Part shown: positions 45,895 to 59,244 of the stretch, piece by piece | Layout: the number at the start of each line of letters is the position of its first letter | Numbering within the stretch: the stretch's first letter is position 1 | Assembly (NCBI GenBank): GCA_025331445.1 | Contig: JAIWNE010000110.1 | Span: 1 to 64,000, forward strand | Reading direction: 5' to 3' | DNA: 64,000 nucleotides | Source of the DNA: Blakeslea trispora | Taxonomy: Eukaryota; Mucoromycota; Mucoromycetes; Mucorales; Choanephoraceae | Position numbers and translations under genes: made by a program | Notes under the pieces: model-generated | What the model saw: the letters and a program-made list of their open reading frames with translations, nothing else | What the model was told of the DNA's origin: nothing | The model's database searches: none

Positions 45895-48800
45895 ATGACT
45901 TCAACAGCTGTTAGGTACTGAAATTAAATCATCTAATGGACACCCCTATTAATATTGATACAGAGTTGCATTACGTGTTCGACCTCTAACACAAAAAGAG
46001 CAGCTTTCTAACTGTACAGAATGCATCACATTTATTCAAGATGAACCACAGATATTGATTGGAAAAGACCATTCGTTTACATACGATTACGTTTTTGATG
46101 CAAATACGGCACAATACTATATTTACGATACTAGTGTCGTTCCTCTAGTAGAGAAGTTTGTTGATGGGTAACAACACAAAAGCTTTGTTGTAAACAAAAA
46201 AAAATATTAATGCTCTTGTCCTACATTATTTTAGCTTTAACGCAACCATTCTAGCCTATGGGTATGACAATGCTATACTTTATTTTTCATGTAACTCCTG
46301 AACTCAAAATCTATTTTTTTTTTAATAGGCAAACAGGCTCCGGTAAAACATTCAGCATGGGAACTGCCCTTGATGAGAATACAGAATCTGAGCAACAAGG
46401 TAAAAAAAACAAAGCTTACGATGTCTCACATGTTTATTCATAAATGACAATCTTACAAATCTAGGTATCATCCCTCGATTCATTAATGATTTGTTCAGAA
46501 GACTAGAAGAAAAGAATAATGAGTCAAGCATGATTGAGCACAACGTTTATGTATCATTCTTGGAACTATATAACGAAGACTTTGTGGACCTGCTAAATGC
46601 AGCTTCACAACAGCAACAACAACAAAACCGAAAAAGATCCAACTCTGTAGTTGGAAGTAACCCCATGACACCGCCATGTGAAGTCCAGATTCGAGAAGAT
46701 GTACATGGTCAAATTTATTGGAGTGGTGTTCGTGAAGAACAGTGCTCGAGCCCCGATGAATTATTAAGATATCTCAAGAAAGGTTCTCTATGTCGTACAA
46801 CCGGATCTACAGATATGAACTCTGTGTCTTCTAGATCGCATGCTATTTTCTCAGTCATCCTAAAGCAAAAAGTAGTAGAAAGCGAGAATGAAGAGCCGCG
46901 TACCATCGTCAGTAAATTCCACTTTGTTGATTTAGCTGGTTCCGAAAGAGTAAGATGAAACCACTTTAACATTGAGCTTAATTAATCAGAACTCTTTTCT
47001 TTTTTAAATAATAGTTGAAAAGAACAAATGCTCAAGGCAATCGTGCCCGAGAAGGTATCTCCATTAATTCAGGCTTGCTTGCTCTAGGAAATGTGATTAG
47101 TGCATTGGGCGATGAATCAAGAAAATCGGTGCATGTACCTTACAGAGATTCTAAATTGACAAGACTGCTACAAGATTCCTTAGGTGGTAACTCACAGACA
47201 CTAATGATGGCCTGTGTGTCACCTTCGGATTCTAATTTTCTAGAAACACTTAGTACACTTAAATATGCCAATAGAGCTAGAAATATTAAGAACAAAGTTA
47301 CCATTAATCAGGAATTTGCAGGTTCTTCTGTAGAAGTCAATCAGCTGAGAGCACAGGTTGCCAGATTGAAACTTGAATTAAATCTTCTCAAAGCAAATTC
47401 CTTGGGCGGGGTTGCAGGTTCCAAATTGCCACATAACGGAAGCTCATCCGATATGATGATCAATAATATGCTCTACCACCAACACAGTGAGACTAGCGGT
47501 TCTACAGCTGCCGCAAAGGCACTCAAAGAAGAAATAGATCGCCTAAAATCTCGAGTCAGAACAATGTCTGATGATATCTGTAGAATCACTACCGAGAGAG
47601 ACTCCTTGCTTATGGAAAGAGAACTTGCTCAACATCTTGGTTCTGAGGAATGGCCAAATATAATGGAGCACTTGGAACGCAGACCATCTTCAACTCTAAT
47701 GGACTCTTCTCCTATTAGTTCATTACCCATCATCAGTCAATATCAAAAAACAATCCAAGACCTACGTGAAGAACTGGCCGACACTCAAGAAAGACTTGTA
47801 TTTTCAGAATCAATTCGAGCTCCATTAATGGATGCCATGGCTGCTGCACCTAGCGCTAATGCAACCCCTAGCCCTTCTTTCAAAACTCGTCACCAACAAT
47901 TACAAAAGCAACATTCCTCAACTACTAATAGACGCCGTAATGGCAACAAGAAGAGACGTACACTCAATGGAAGCACAACCACCTCTAGAAATGTCACATT
48001 TCGTTCTACAAAGCGATCCAAAGTTCCCAGTACGACAACTAACAATAGCAACAGAAAATTGAAAACTGTCTCTATTGTACAGCCAATTGATGAAATGGAT
48101 TCAAATGATGAAGGCAATGAAGATATCGAAACTTGGCTTCGTGCAACTCTTGGCTCTATTCAAACATCTGAATCATCTGGTCTCCGAGTTGATGCCAAAC
48201 AATCGATTAACAATGCCAAGTCTCAAATAGACAAAGCATTAAAAGTGTTGGACGAATTCAAAGTATGCTGTTTAAAAAAAAAAGCTCACTTGTAAATAGT
48301 ATATTTACGTTTGTTTCTTTTCTTCCATATTTAATAGGCTAAAGAGCAGGAAACTCAAGAGCTTCAAGACAATCAAAAGCAGGTAAAGGATATCATCACA
48401 GGTAGCATTAATTACTTCCTTTGACATTAACTTTTTCTCTTAGTTACCAAGCGAATATGCTTGCTCTCTTCTAGATGATGATGAACTCTTCGTTAAATTG
48501 CAGTCTGAAGACAATCAAAGCATTTTTGGAGATATTGAAGATACAAATAAAGATGTAAGTTGCAAACTTCTTTGTTTTTAGACAAGTTGTATGATCTGAC
48601 TCTTTCTCTGTTGATATCTTTAGGTTCCAGAAGATTCTACTTCTAGTGGATTATCTAAGGCTTCTCACTCTCGACAAATCTCAACTGACAGTGCCTTTGC
48701 TTATGGTGATGATCCCGAGCTTGTAGAGCTTTTTGAGAAAAACCCCAACTTTCATCGCATGATTGGCCAAATTCAGTCTGATATAAGAGTAAATGAAGAC

Positions 48801-51596
48801 CTTGTTGTTCAGCTTGAAAAGACAGAAATCGAGTATGTTCAGATGAGAAAGAAATTCGAAAAGAAGCTCTATGCATTACGAGATGAAATCATGGTATTGC
48901 GTCAACAGCAACACCAGCAGCAACACCAGCAACAGCAACATCAAGTACAACTACAAAGGAAAGAAAGCCAAAGCAACATTAACGCCCAAAACATGAACAG
49001 CATTCGCCAAGCTTACGAAGTCAAGATGAAGGGTCTAATGACTCAACTTTCTGAATTACGCCGAAAATACACCCAAACTTCAAGCACTATTCAGTCTTCG
49101 CGAAACCAAAACGAGAGCATGCTTCGTGCTCTTCGTGCAAACGTCGAGACACTCAAAGTAGAAAAGAAGCGCATGATTAAACGCATGAAAGATGAAGCTG
49201 AACGAGTCAAAGAAAAACTTCATAGCCACGAGCGTGAAATTCAGCAACTGCGTCGTAAACAAGTAAAAGACAATGAAGTCAAGAAGAAGTTAGAACGTGA
49301 AGTTAAGCAAATGCAGCTTGTCATTGGAAAAAAGACAGATGAGTCTGTTGTTACTGCTGAGAAGCTCAAATCGCTTGTTCAAATTCTCAAAAAGGCTGTC
49401 CGAGAAGGTGGCGTTTTGGATGAAAAGATGCTGACTAGCTGTAGCTCTCTTTTAGATGTTGGTTCAGCTATCGTTCAATCATCCAAGGTGGGCCGTATCT
49501 CTCGCACCCGCCGCAACAATGTCAACAAAGCTAATCGTCATCGTCAACAGCATCAAGGTGTTCCTGTTGAAGTACGTGCAGCCAAGAAGAAGACTTTGCT
49601 AGATAACGCTCTCTATCAGCTTATCCAAGGCAAACAAGCTGTTGAAGAAATGAAACAACTTCTTACAAAGAGAAACGATTTGGCTCAGCGCAAGATTGAA
49701 TACATGAACGAACGCGAAATGCTAGTCATCAATCAAGACAGCAAAGAGCTCTCTTCTATTGACAACGCATTCAGACAAGTTATTGATGAAAATATCGAGA
49801 CGATTGAAGCTGAAATATCTTATCTAAATGCACGCATTCATGCCATCAATAATGATGCAGCAGCAGAGATTATGCAAGAAGATGAAAATGAAGAAGAAAT
49901 CATTGACATGAGCTTTAGACCAATTGAAAAACGAGTAACCTTTGCCGATCACCATGATGAATATGACAAGAAGCAAGAAGAATACGAAGAAGATGATTGG
50001 CTTGATATGGATGCTATCGAGGAGCGCTATACTTTGCCTTCAAGTGCCGGGCCTGAACAGTCATTGGAAATGATTTCTAAAATCTTGAAATCTATGGCTA
50101 ACGATGAAGCTAGTTTTGTTATGGAATCTGTCATTGATGAAATTGTGATGCTCCGTATTGAAGAACATAACAATAAGATGTCTCTTCAGCAACTTGAAAA
50201 GTCAGCACAAGACTTGAGACGTACATTGATTGTCATGAAGAAGGCAGCTATTGACACAACAATCGAAAACGAAAAGAAACTGAAGCGTCTTCAATTACAA
50301 CAGCAAGGTATCTCCTCTCGTCGTACATCGATGTCCAGAGAGCTTTCTTGTCCTAGACTTAGCAGTCAATCATCTCCTACTAACGAAGACTCAAGCGATG
50401 CTGATTCTGCTATTGATTTGCATAATGAAGACAATTACCAGCATGTTGAAAGCATGTTTGAAAAGATCTACAATGATGGTCTCAATGGCAAAGTTTCTTC
50501 ATATGAATATAATATGGCCAGTGTCGGTGCTGAAGCTGTATCACCTGTTACTTTGGCAGAAAATGAACTCAGCCCCTATCTTCGTCCACACCCTGTTCAA
50601 GCAGTTGCCAATCTCAAAAATGGTAATGTTCAGGCACCAATGAAGCCATCAACATCTCCGCTGGTCAGTCGACGTCGGGATTCAATGTCTTCTCCTGAAC
50701 AGTTTCTAATGCAGATGATGCAAACACCTAAAGATGCTCGACCTCCTGCCTCCCCTCTGATGAAACCCGCTGAATTTGCAAGATACCAGCAGGATCGAGA
50801 AACATCTACCAATTCGTCTATCCGAAGTCGAAACAATCCAAACATAGTCCCTAGACGCTCATCTGTTCAATCAGATGGTGGACCATGGTCCTCTGTCTAT
50901 TCTTCCAATCACGGCTATGGCCATCAAATGGTTAGAGCTTCTTCTGGAGGCAAAGCTTCCTCGATGCCACCTCCTGAACCTATAGGAGCTATTACAGGCT
51001 CTTCCAATAGCGTTCTTAATCGTCGTAGAGCGTTTTCGTTCCAACAGCCTGCCACAAATACCTCACCCACTGCTGGCCCCATCAATACGTCAGCACGTAG
51101 ACGTTCGCTTTTGCGCGAACTAACTAATTTGCCATCAAACGGATCTGTAAATAATGATGCACCTAAATCACCTTTGTATCAGCAACAATGCATGACAGGC
51201 TCGCCAACTAGTATTGACTATTCAAGTAACGGAACTGCTCTTATCCCTGCATTTAGTAGTCAAACAATGAACAGTAACAGCACAATGATGTCAACACAAC
51301 AGAGCAGACCACACTCTGTGCTCGCAATGCATGCAGCATCTGTTGCACCACCAAAGCCTGTTTCAAAAACAACTATATATCCTGGAGCCAGAAGAGATTC
51401 GCCAAACAATTCATTTGAGTTACGGCGTTCTGCTATGTCCAACAATGTATTTGATCGCTTGTCAGTAGGACACACGCAGGCTTCACAAGCCAAAAAGCGA
51501 CTCAATAACTACCGCTATTCCTCCAGCAGTATCGATGACCTACGACAACAATGGGCAAATGAACTTTTGGAAAGAAATAACGCTGATGAATTTTAG
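45895..51596 (+). CDS. Kinesin-4 family motor (KIF4/chromokinesin-like)
   Basis: Nine exons (45895-45914, 45964-46167, 46235-46261, 46329-46399, 46465-46949, 47015-48262, 48338-48382, 48444-48554, 48624-51596) give 1,727 residues. The N-terminal motor covers about residues 1-400: VALRVRPL, P-loop [19 protein letters not shown] (switch I), VDLAGSER (switch II), [18 protein letters not shown]. Motor sequence is closest to KIF4. It contains a polyQ insert (ASQQQQQQ) in loop L2/L8 territory. Long coiled coils follow (residues ~450-1000), with a second Gln/His-rich run. A basic-to-acidic switch holds RVTF (codons 49932-49943). The last ~500 residues are Ser/Pro-rich and probably disordered. Kinesin-4 motors limit microtubule growth and act on the spindle midzone or chromosomes. 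It is longer than typical KIF4 (~1,230). Confidence 0.9.
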
Positions 51597-51865
51597 CTGT
51601 CAAACCCTGTATAAATCCACACAAAACAATTTTATGTATTTCTTTGTATTATCTTTTGTCTATAGTAATAAAATTAAAACTTTTTTTTATTGTCCTTTCT
51701 TTTTTTTTTTTTTCAAAGGTTGCCACACCTTCTTAATTAGGATGAATGTTTTTGTGCAATTAAAAAGTCAACTTTCTGTCTCTCTCTTTTAATATATATA
51801 AATGTATGCTTTTTTTTTTCTGATTTATCATTGCTTTCATCTCTTTAAACTTCAAGTAAAACAAA

Positions 51866-53778
51866 ATGAGTCCTTCCCTAAGACAACGTAAGGTTAGCTC
51901 CCTTAAAAAGAAAGATGCAATGTGGATCTATAGAAATCCTCAAGGGCTACAGTTATTGGAGAATGTATGTGTCAATCATCTCTTGAAATACAATTTGACT
52001 CATTTTGAGTGCAATTAGGAATTAAATGAGCGTCGAAAAAAGAGAGCAGCAAGGCAAAATGGATTCGCAAAAAGAACTACAGACTTTAAATCAATATATC
52101 AGCCACATGAACAAGGTAAGCAGGTAGAAACTATATGCAAGAACAGGTTTTTATTAATGTGTTGATTTTTTTTAGCCACAATATCAGTTGCAAAAAGATT
52201 ACATAATGACAGCAAAGGAAAAGGACAACCGGATCAGCAGATCACGGAAATACCCCAATCTACGAGGCAATTACATCAAGGTTATAGTCGTACAAAAATG
52301 GAAAATTCTAAAGCACTGAGAGATGAACCCAAGATACAAAATGCTGAAATTACCATCGAGAGTTTTCAAATGGCACCATCAAGGAAGCCTATTACAAATA
52401 AGCCAAGACTGTCAGAAAGAGCAGATGTACCCCAAAGAAATATGCTATCGCAAGCAAGAGAAAAGCTACTCACTGTCCAACAGAAGAACAACACATCTTT
52501 TGATCGTTCTGTTGACAAAACAGATACAAATTTAGTAAGAAAGAAAGGGATCGTGGTATGTCTTTAGATGCATGAATACAAAGAAAAAAACCAAGAATTC
52601 ATTGTGTATTAGTCTTCATTTATTTCCGCATTTGAAGGACCAGCATCCCCTCCCGTATTGACTTCCAGTTTACCAAATGGAAACAGTAAGTGATTGCTTG
52701 AACTGGCATTGTAGCTTCTTGTAATATCGATGCAATTGATAGGAAATCATACCAAAGCAGTATCTGAGCAGAAACCTCAGACGCCAGTAACATCGCCTTT
52801 AGATTGTGTGCATAACTCACCGTCTAAACCTCAAAAGTATAGAGATATGGTAAATTAAACCAAAGGAAACGAACAGAATAATTTTCTAACACTCAAAGCT
52901 AGCCAGAAAATCCTGAAGCAAACAACGATTCCTATTTCACCATGTCGCCTCTTTCCCTTTCAAATGGATTGCCTTCTCGTTATTATACCTCATCTCCTGA
53001 ATCCATTTTGTCTATAGAAAAACTAGAAAACTTTCGGAAAATCTCAGAGCCAATCCAGATTGCAGACAGCGAGTCTTCTATTAACATCTATTACCCTCAA
53101 CTATCGCCAGAGTTATCAGTGAATCAAGACAAGTTTATATTTGGTACTGACAAAGAAAATGCCAATACATCTGAGGAGCTACGTCCCGGAATCAAGAAAC
53201 AAGTTTCGTTTTCGGAGCAGCTTCTGACATATATTCCTGAAGAACTTGATGATAGCTGTAGTACTGTCTCTTCCACCTGCTCATCTGAGATTATGACACC
53301 TGTTTCTTCTCCTGCTCAATTGCCCATTCGAACGAATTTTCTCTCAAAGTCTGACAAATTCGGCAACGAATTCAGTCATGCAAAGAAGATTGTAGTGACA
53401 GATAGACGAACAGAAGATGTTCAAAACAAAATTGCCTACTCACAATCCATCAAGCCACAATCCTCTGTAGTTAAACGCCCATCAATAGTACCTCAAAAAT
53501 TATCCAGCAAGCTTCTGGACATGTTCCAACAAAAGGCAAGCATCACAGATCATGTCTCCACAAGTCCTTCACATTCTGTAGAATCCAAGCGAGAACTTGT
53601 GCATGTAAGTATATCAATACAACAGTTGATGAACACCAATTGACTGATTCATCAATAGCTGACAAAAACAAGACCTAGAAAACCTGCAAGTCTGAAAAAG
53701 CCTACTTATCCTGCAGCAACAGCACAGCCAGATTGGCGTAACAGAGCTACGAACAAGAAGTACGAATTTGTGGCTTAA
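51866..53778 (+). CDS. Disordered protein with KEN-box and RVxF-like motifs, unknown function
   Basis: Seven exons (51866-51964, 52019-52115, 52176-52555, 52613-52685, 52743-52849, 52903-53604, 53659-53778) give 525 residues. The N-terminus is basic (SLRQRKVSSLKKKD, NERRKKRAARQNGF), the rest Ser/Pro/Gln-rich and without a fold I can recognise. A KEN motif (DKENANT, codons 53152-53160) is the form of an APC/C degron. About 12 residues on, KQVSF (53197-53211) fits the RVxF docking consensus of protein phosphatase 1. The C-terminus is basic (TKTRPRKPASLKK, then NRATNKKYEFVA). It starts 269 bp after the kinesin-4 gene in the same orientation. A mitotic role is inference only. Confidence 0.65.
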
Positions 53779-53834
53779 TTCTGTCAAATAAACATAATAA
53801 ACACTTTCCCTCTTTCTTTCTTCTTTTTTTTTAT

Positions 53835-54142
53835 TTACAGAAATAGTCTATTCCTTCTTTTCTTGCTCATTAACTGGGGTGGCATGGGAACATCACTGAA
53901 ATCGTCTTGCTTGACAGCGAGAAGAGAATATGAGTCTGTAATAAAAAGATGTCAGAAAGCTGTTTTGTTGTCTCTAAAAGTAATGCACAAGACTTACAAA
54001 CACTGGCAGTAAAAGTAAGAAGGCCAGCCAAAGTAAGCATGTTGCGTACAGCAAAGGGCTTGCGGGTTCTTTGCAAAGCAGGACTAAAGCCATAGCCCTT
54101 AGAGGTTGAATATAACTTTTCGCGTGAAGGCTGGTTCTCCAT
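53835..54142 (-). CDS. COA3: Cytochrome c oxidase assembly factor 3
   Basis: Two exons (53998-54142, 53835-53935) give 81 residues. The family core is unmistakable: ALQRTRKPFAVRNML, one membrane segment (TLAGLLTFTASVYSYSLL), and AVKQDDFSDVPMP. The length matches yeast Coa3/Cox25 and human COA3/CCDC56. It is a mitochondrial inner-membrane protein that binds newly made Cox1 and couples its translation to oxidase assembly. The intron (53936-53997) splits the transmembrane helix, so neither exon is recognised alone. Confidence 0.9.
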
Positions 54143-54954
54143 TTTTTGTTATTAAGGGGACTAACGAAAAAGAAAAAGAAAACAATGCAAATAGCGCAGT
54201 TGAAAGCTTTTTCTTTTTTTTTTCGGTTACCCCCGCTTTAAATTCAAAAGTGCCAGTGTTTAATGAAGCAACAAGCTCATTTTCAGAGACTGATAATAAT
54301 GGAATACATATAACGATGTTTTGCTCCTGGAATAGTGCTCTATTAATTGTAGCTTAGCTATCGTTAGCCAGAATTCACCATGATATTCATTATTGGAGAG
54401 TTTATATCAAAATGCACAGAAGAGCTAAAGGCAGAATAGATATGCAATTGAAAGTCAACTAAACCCTGAGATCATGCAAGCCCAAGAGAGAACGGCCGGT
54501 AGGAGAAGAGGCATTGGCTTTTGAAATTGCAGATATTTATAACAAGATTTTGTAATAGTTTTTGTAAATACTTTAAAGCCATATTTGAGGACTATCTTGA
54601 TCCTGGACCTGCAGAATAAAATGTGAGCATCTGGCATATACACTAAGTCAAATTCTTTCTAATTCATGCCCCAATGAGCATCTATTTAACCATCATTTCT
54701 TTTTGTCTATCTGGAAGAAGCATCCTCTTTTGCTAATCTTCATATCCTTTAAATAAAATCTTATGGCATGATATTCGTCTGAGCAAGCATTGATAACAGT
54801 ATAAAAGTCAAAAACAAATAAACATTAATGGCTGTTTTATTATCTACAACCATCAGTAGAAAGGATATAGTGACCCCGGATTACAATAAATAACAACAGA
54901 AACAAGTCCGATAGGAAGAATATATATAAAGTCCATGTTCATTGTGCTGAAATA
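54143..54954. other. Intergenic
   Basis: About 810 bases between the COA3 start and the 3' end of the mitochondrial carrier gene. No convincing gene is present; short frames at 54106-54357 and 54455-54643 lack any recognisable domain. Confidence 0.5.
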
Positions 54955-56976
54955 CTATGAAAGTCCAAGTTCTCTTTTACTCCATTCATAAGTGACATAA
55001 CTCAAACTTACAGCAGGAACAACCTAAATACAAGAAAAATGAGTCAATCTTTAGTGAAACTATGCCCGTATACTGGTACCTTTAGCAATGTTGGTCCTAA
55101 TCCTTTATAGAATCCTTTCGGTCCCTCTTCCATAAACGTCACTCTGACCGCTTCCCAGGGAGACTTGTATAATCGAGGATGACCTTTTGTGCCTTGGGCT
55201 TGAAGTCTAGATGAAGCAATGGACTATTAGTATTATATCTCTAATTCAGATGGTAAATAAAAAGAAACCTTGTTCGAATCACATTAAGAGGATACACGCT
55301 TGTTGCACCAATGGTTCCACTCATCATACCACAGGCCCAAAGTACAAATATGTTAGGCTGTTTTTGAGTGCCATCTGAATTGTACTCTCCTTGGCTATAT
55401 TGTAGATAAGACAGCTTTAATGTTTCATAGATGCCTGTATTGTAGAGATTAACATTCTATTTTCTGAGAAACCTCAGCTAGTTATTTCTCTTACCAAGAT
55501 CCATAGCCTGATAGGGAAATACACCTATTAGTCCCAATGTCTAAGGTGAAAAAAAAGTTAAAGATACAAAGTTTCTTTTTGTTGTCCAACGAATGGTTCA
55601 CATACTAGACCTGGCCAAAATGCACGGATACCTCCTTTGGCATACATTGACTTTGCTGTTTCTTTTACAATCGATCCAGTCGTAAATCGTGTTTCTGTCG
55701 AAGATGAGCCGTTTAACGAAGCTGCTGCTAGTGTTGAATAAGGAGCCTTATTGGCAGACAAAGTACTATTGACTGCCCTATTTGAGGAAGCTTCTTGTCC
55801 ACACGATTGGTGTGTCATGATTCTTGTCTTCAAAGTCTCTACTGGGTAAATGGTAAATTGAGCACACAAACCAGCCATTCCACCCGCTATAAAACGCCCG
55901 CTTGTTGGGATTGAATCCTTGTCTTCACATCCCAACACTTTGGCAATTAGCTCTTTGGAAGACTCAAAAGAATAGAATTTTATGGCCGATTCTGGAATGA
56001 TCTTCATGACATTCAGACCATTTCCTACAAAAAAGCTTTTCCATCCGCCCAAATTGTAGATTGATTGAACAGCACTTGATAATGTCAGGGGATTTTGTGG
56101 TGTGCTATTGTGAGTGATCAAATAGATTTTGAGTCGATCGAATGGTGCTGTACATGTGCGAGAGACAGCACCAGCTATTCCACCGGCCAAAAGATATCGT
56201 ATTGCATTTCGTGCAGTTTCATCTGTGGTAGGTATAACTACCTCGCCGTCTTGTGTCAATTGAGTCGAGGATTCGTAATAACGATACATTTCACACATAT
56301 TTGTTTGGGGTAAAAGCTACATCAAAATTGAGTTTCCTCTCTCCTTTTCAAATGTTGTCATGTATATAAACTTATAAAGAAGACGTACTAGGAGAAAGTT
56401 TTTGAATTCATTGAAATCGATGAGTCCATTGCCATCTAATCAAAAGAGTGTTAGAGAGTATAAGTCACTAGGTTGATGCAGGAGTTTACCCGAATCCATA
56501 AGCTGCATAAAATCAGTGACATCTTCTTCACAAATTTCCATCCCAGCTCTTTTTAGAGCGATTTGTAAATCACTTGGATCTAATTGACCTTCTCCACTTC
56601 TATCTAAAGTCGTAAATAGTTGCCAAAGCTCGTTTTCTTTTTCTTCAACATAGGCCTTGAATTCTTTGAAATCAACAAGTCCATCATTTGAAGTATCACA
56701 GTGAGATACAAGTTCATTAGCATACTTTGTGCGAGCGGGCAAGTGCGTCATAGCTGTAAATCCTTTTTGAATAGCTTTGCTGTCTAATACTCCTCTCTTA
56801 TCTCTATCCAGTGTGTCAAAAAGTTCTTTTATGCGACTGTCTCTCTCTGTAGCTGTTTCAGAAAGATAGAACTGAGTTGATTCTGGAAAAGACGTTTTTG
56901 ACAGCCCATGATAGCTGTTGTTTGATTTTGAGGAGTTTGTCTCCACAAAAACCATATTGTGAATGGCGATAAGCAA
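54955..56976 (-). CDS. SAL1: Ca2+-regulated ATP-Mg/Pi mitochondrial carrier (SCaMC type)
   Basis: Seven exons (56490-56976, 56389-56435, 55606-56316, 55495-55540, 55269-55434, 55080-55206, 54955-55023) give 550 residues; a start at the internal Met (56955) would give 543. The N-terminal half has four EF-hands: DTLDRDKRGVLD, HCDTSNDGLVDF, TTLDRSGEGQLD, and LMDSDGNGLIDF, the last assembled across intron 1. The C-terminal half has three mitochondrial-carrier repeats with P-x-D/E-x-x-[KR] signatures (APFDRLKI, YPVETLKTR, YPLNVIRTR). A Ser/Ala-rich insert sits in repeat 2. It is an inner-membrane exchanger of ATP-Mg and phosphate stimulated by cytosolic Ca2+, as yeast Sal1 and animal SCaMC. Confidence 0.92.
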
Positions 56977-58622
56977 AAAGAAAGTGTAAAGAAGAAAAAC
57001 AGCAAATCCGGGAAAGTTGTTGAGTTTACACTAAATGTGTAATATTTTGTGGAGAAACTCGTAAAATACAGCCAATCAAATCGCATCTTTTGAAAAAGTT
57101 ATTGGCTTTCTGTTCTTGGTTTTATTGATCTCTTAGTTCCCAGTCCAACATGGCATTGTATTGCTTGTTTACCTCAACGAAGCAACTTACAAAAGAATCG
57201 AATTTTGGAGGAATTGTATTGAAAAGAAGTTTTTTTTTTTGAGTACTTTGTTTCTTCTGTATAGATGCATGCCTTCTTGGTTAAAACTCATAATACTAAT
57301 TACGCACTGAATATAGATTTTAATCGCTAAGCACACTAATGCTGAGAGCCATAAGGTAATGCAAGGACAAATAGATCCAAAGAAAGATGAAACTAATTAC
57401 TATCGAGTTGGATAAGGTACCAAAAAAAAAAGCGGTGTTGTCTATTGATTTAAGTTACTGCTAAGATTATCACACAGTATGATGTGAAATTTACGTAATT
57501 GCTAACTTTATGGAATTTTCTTTCAGCGAGCCTATGACAATTGAGAAATAAGCAGAAAATCGCCAGTGGCACTATTAGGAAAACAGAGTCTTCTGAGCTA
57601 CACTTGACAAAACTGCTCGATTTTGTAAATGATCAAATTACTTAAAAAGAAGAAAAAAAAAAAAAAGGCAAAGCGAGAGTCGCTGTTGCAACAGAGCGAG
57701 TATTGTAGCCCAAAGCAGCATAGTTAAGTAGAAAAGAAAATCAAGTCAGACAAAAGCTAGAGTTCTATACAGACCATTTCCTTGAGCAGGTACATGAACT
57801 GTTGAACCCTGCAGTTGAACAACACTTTTCAGTGCATAAGACTGAATTTATCGAAGAAATTGCTGATTATGTCAAGCAATTAAAAGATAACGCATACATG
57901 CCAAAAAGAAAGAAGAAAGAGCACATTGTATTTTTTTTTTTTGCTCAAATACCTCTGGCAGTGCTTTAGGACACAAGAGATGCATTGCTGAACATGTCTC
58001 TCTCAATCAAGTCAATCAGCCTGTCAAGTGTTTAAAGACATTTATCCTTCATGCTTTGTTGACCTTTAGAGAACTAGATCCTGTAAGGGCAGCAAGAATG
58101 GTCCAAGGAACTTTAAATCTTTGATATTCGCTCTCGGGTCGAAGTAAGTAGCTCTGTCGGCAAATAGGTTCACGTATAGTTGCACCGTTCACGAGTTGAT
58201 TATATAGTGTGATATCATTAGTTTACACCTGCCATTGAATCTTGTAGAAGAACTTTCGTGATTGCAAGTCTGCTGTCTTGCTTAATGTTAGTTAAAGTGT
58301 AATAGGTTGCATTAAAATACATGCTTTATGTTCCTTTCGCTCCCCTCTCTCTAAAACTAATACTATTGTATGAGTGCTTTTGTACCACTTTAAAAGAAAG
58401 GCTACTTTGAACAGATTTAAGTCTGCAAAAGCGATATCTTTGTGTATATATGTACTAGCATGATTCTTTTAAATGATTAAATTGGCTCAAAAACAAAACC
58501 TCGGTTTAAGCTGTTCACCAAAAAAGTCAAACATCATTAGTTACTACTAGAGGTAGCCTCATTTATTGTTTTTCTTCCTTAGTATATCGATCGCTCTCTA
58601 TATATGTATTCTAGCAAAGATA
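56977..58622. other. Intergenic with a coding-like remnant
   Basis: Mostly AT-rich DNA with no gene. At about 57725-57960 the plus strand reads a long lysine/glutamate-rich frame without a start (KLEFYTDHFLEQVHELLNP, then EFIEEIADYVKQLK). It ends at a stop after a T run, and a neighbouring frame continues for about 50 residues. This looks like a fragment of a lost gene or transposon. Confidence 0.4.
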
Positions 58623-59244
58623 ATGAAAAATACTACCAACAGTACAACAAGTGGAATATCGTATAACGTTATGCTTCGTTTATAGTCACTTTGCTTTTTA
58701 CTAGGAATGCAATAGGTTTAGAAACAAGTATCCATTTGAAACGACTTACTCCCCCTGATCTGACCGAATTCCTGTCTCATCTGTTCCACTCAAAAGAATA
58801 CCAAATTGTCGCTCTGCGTCTCACTCAATCTGATGTTGCATACTTTTATAAAGCGCAGGATTTTCTCTGCCAACCAGATAGCAATTCGGTTAATTCACTA
58901 CTCAACGTCCTTGCTAGCCAAGCCCTTCCTTGTCATTAATGTAAGTTCAAGACAAGTTTGTCAAAGACATTTGGATTCATCACACAAATGCCTTCTTCAG
59001 TTTCTACCTCTTTGGCCACCTTTCAACTAAAGTTTGCCCTTTTTCCTGGAGATGGTCACCTTTTTTACATCCTTTCGATCTAAACAGGATTAGTGTTTTA
59101 GTCTGCATTGCTATTCAAACTGGGTCTCTCTCGTTTGACATTGCGGCTCTAAAAGAATGCTGCAAGAGGGCAAAGAATGATCAAACAACCGTAAACCCCC
59201 ATCAAATGTTTGCTAACCTTGAATTGCTCTTTAAACTAGATTGA
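58623..59244 (+). CDS. Probable gene with apparent frameshift, unknown product
   Basis: An exon 58623-58660 (MKNTTNSTTSGIS) joins a 44-nt intron and exon 58705-58931, reading LKRLTPPDLTEFLSHLFHS and QIVALRLTQSDVAYFYKA. Splicing 58932-59000 with a weak GTCATT donor leads to LATFQLKFALFPGDGH. At the T run 59061-59066 the frame must shift by one base to continue as HPFDLNRISVLVCIAI, then SFDIAALKECCKRAK, to a TGA at 59242-59244. The amino-acid composition looks like a folded protein. The shift may be a real mutation or a missing T in a homopolymer. I recognise no family. If the donor is not used, the protein stops after 90 residues. Confidence 0.45.
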
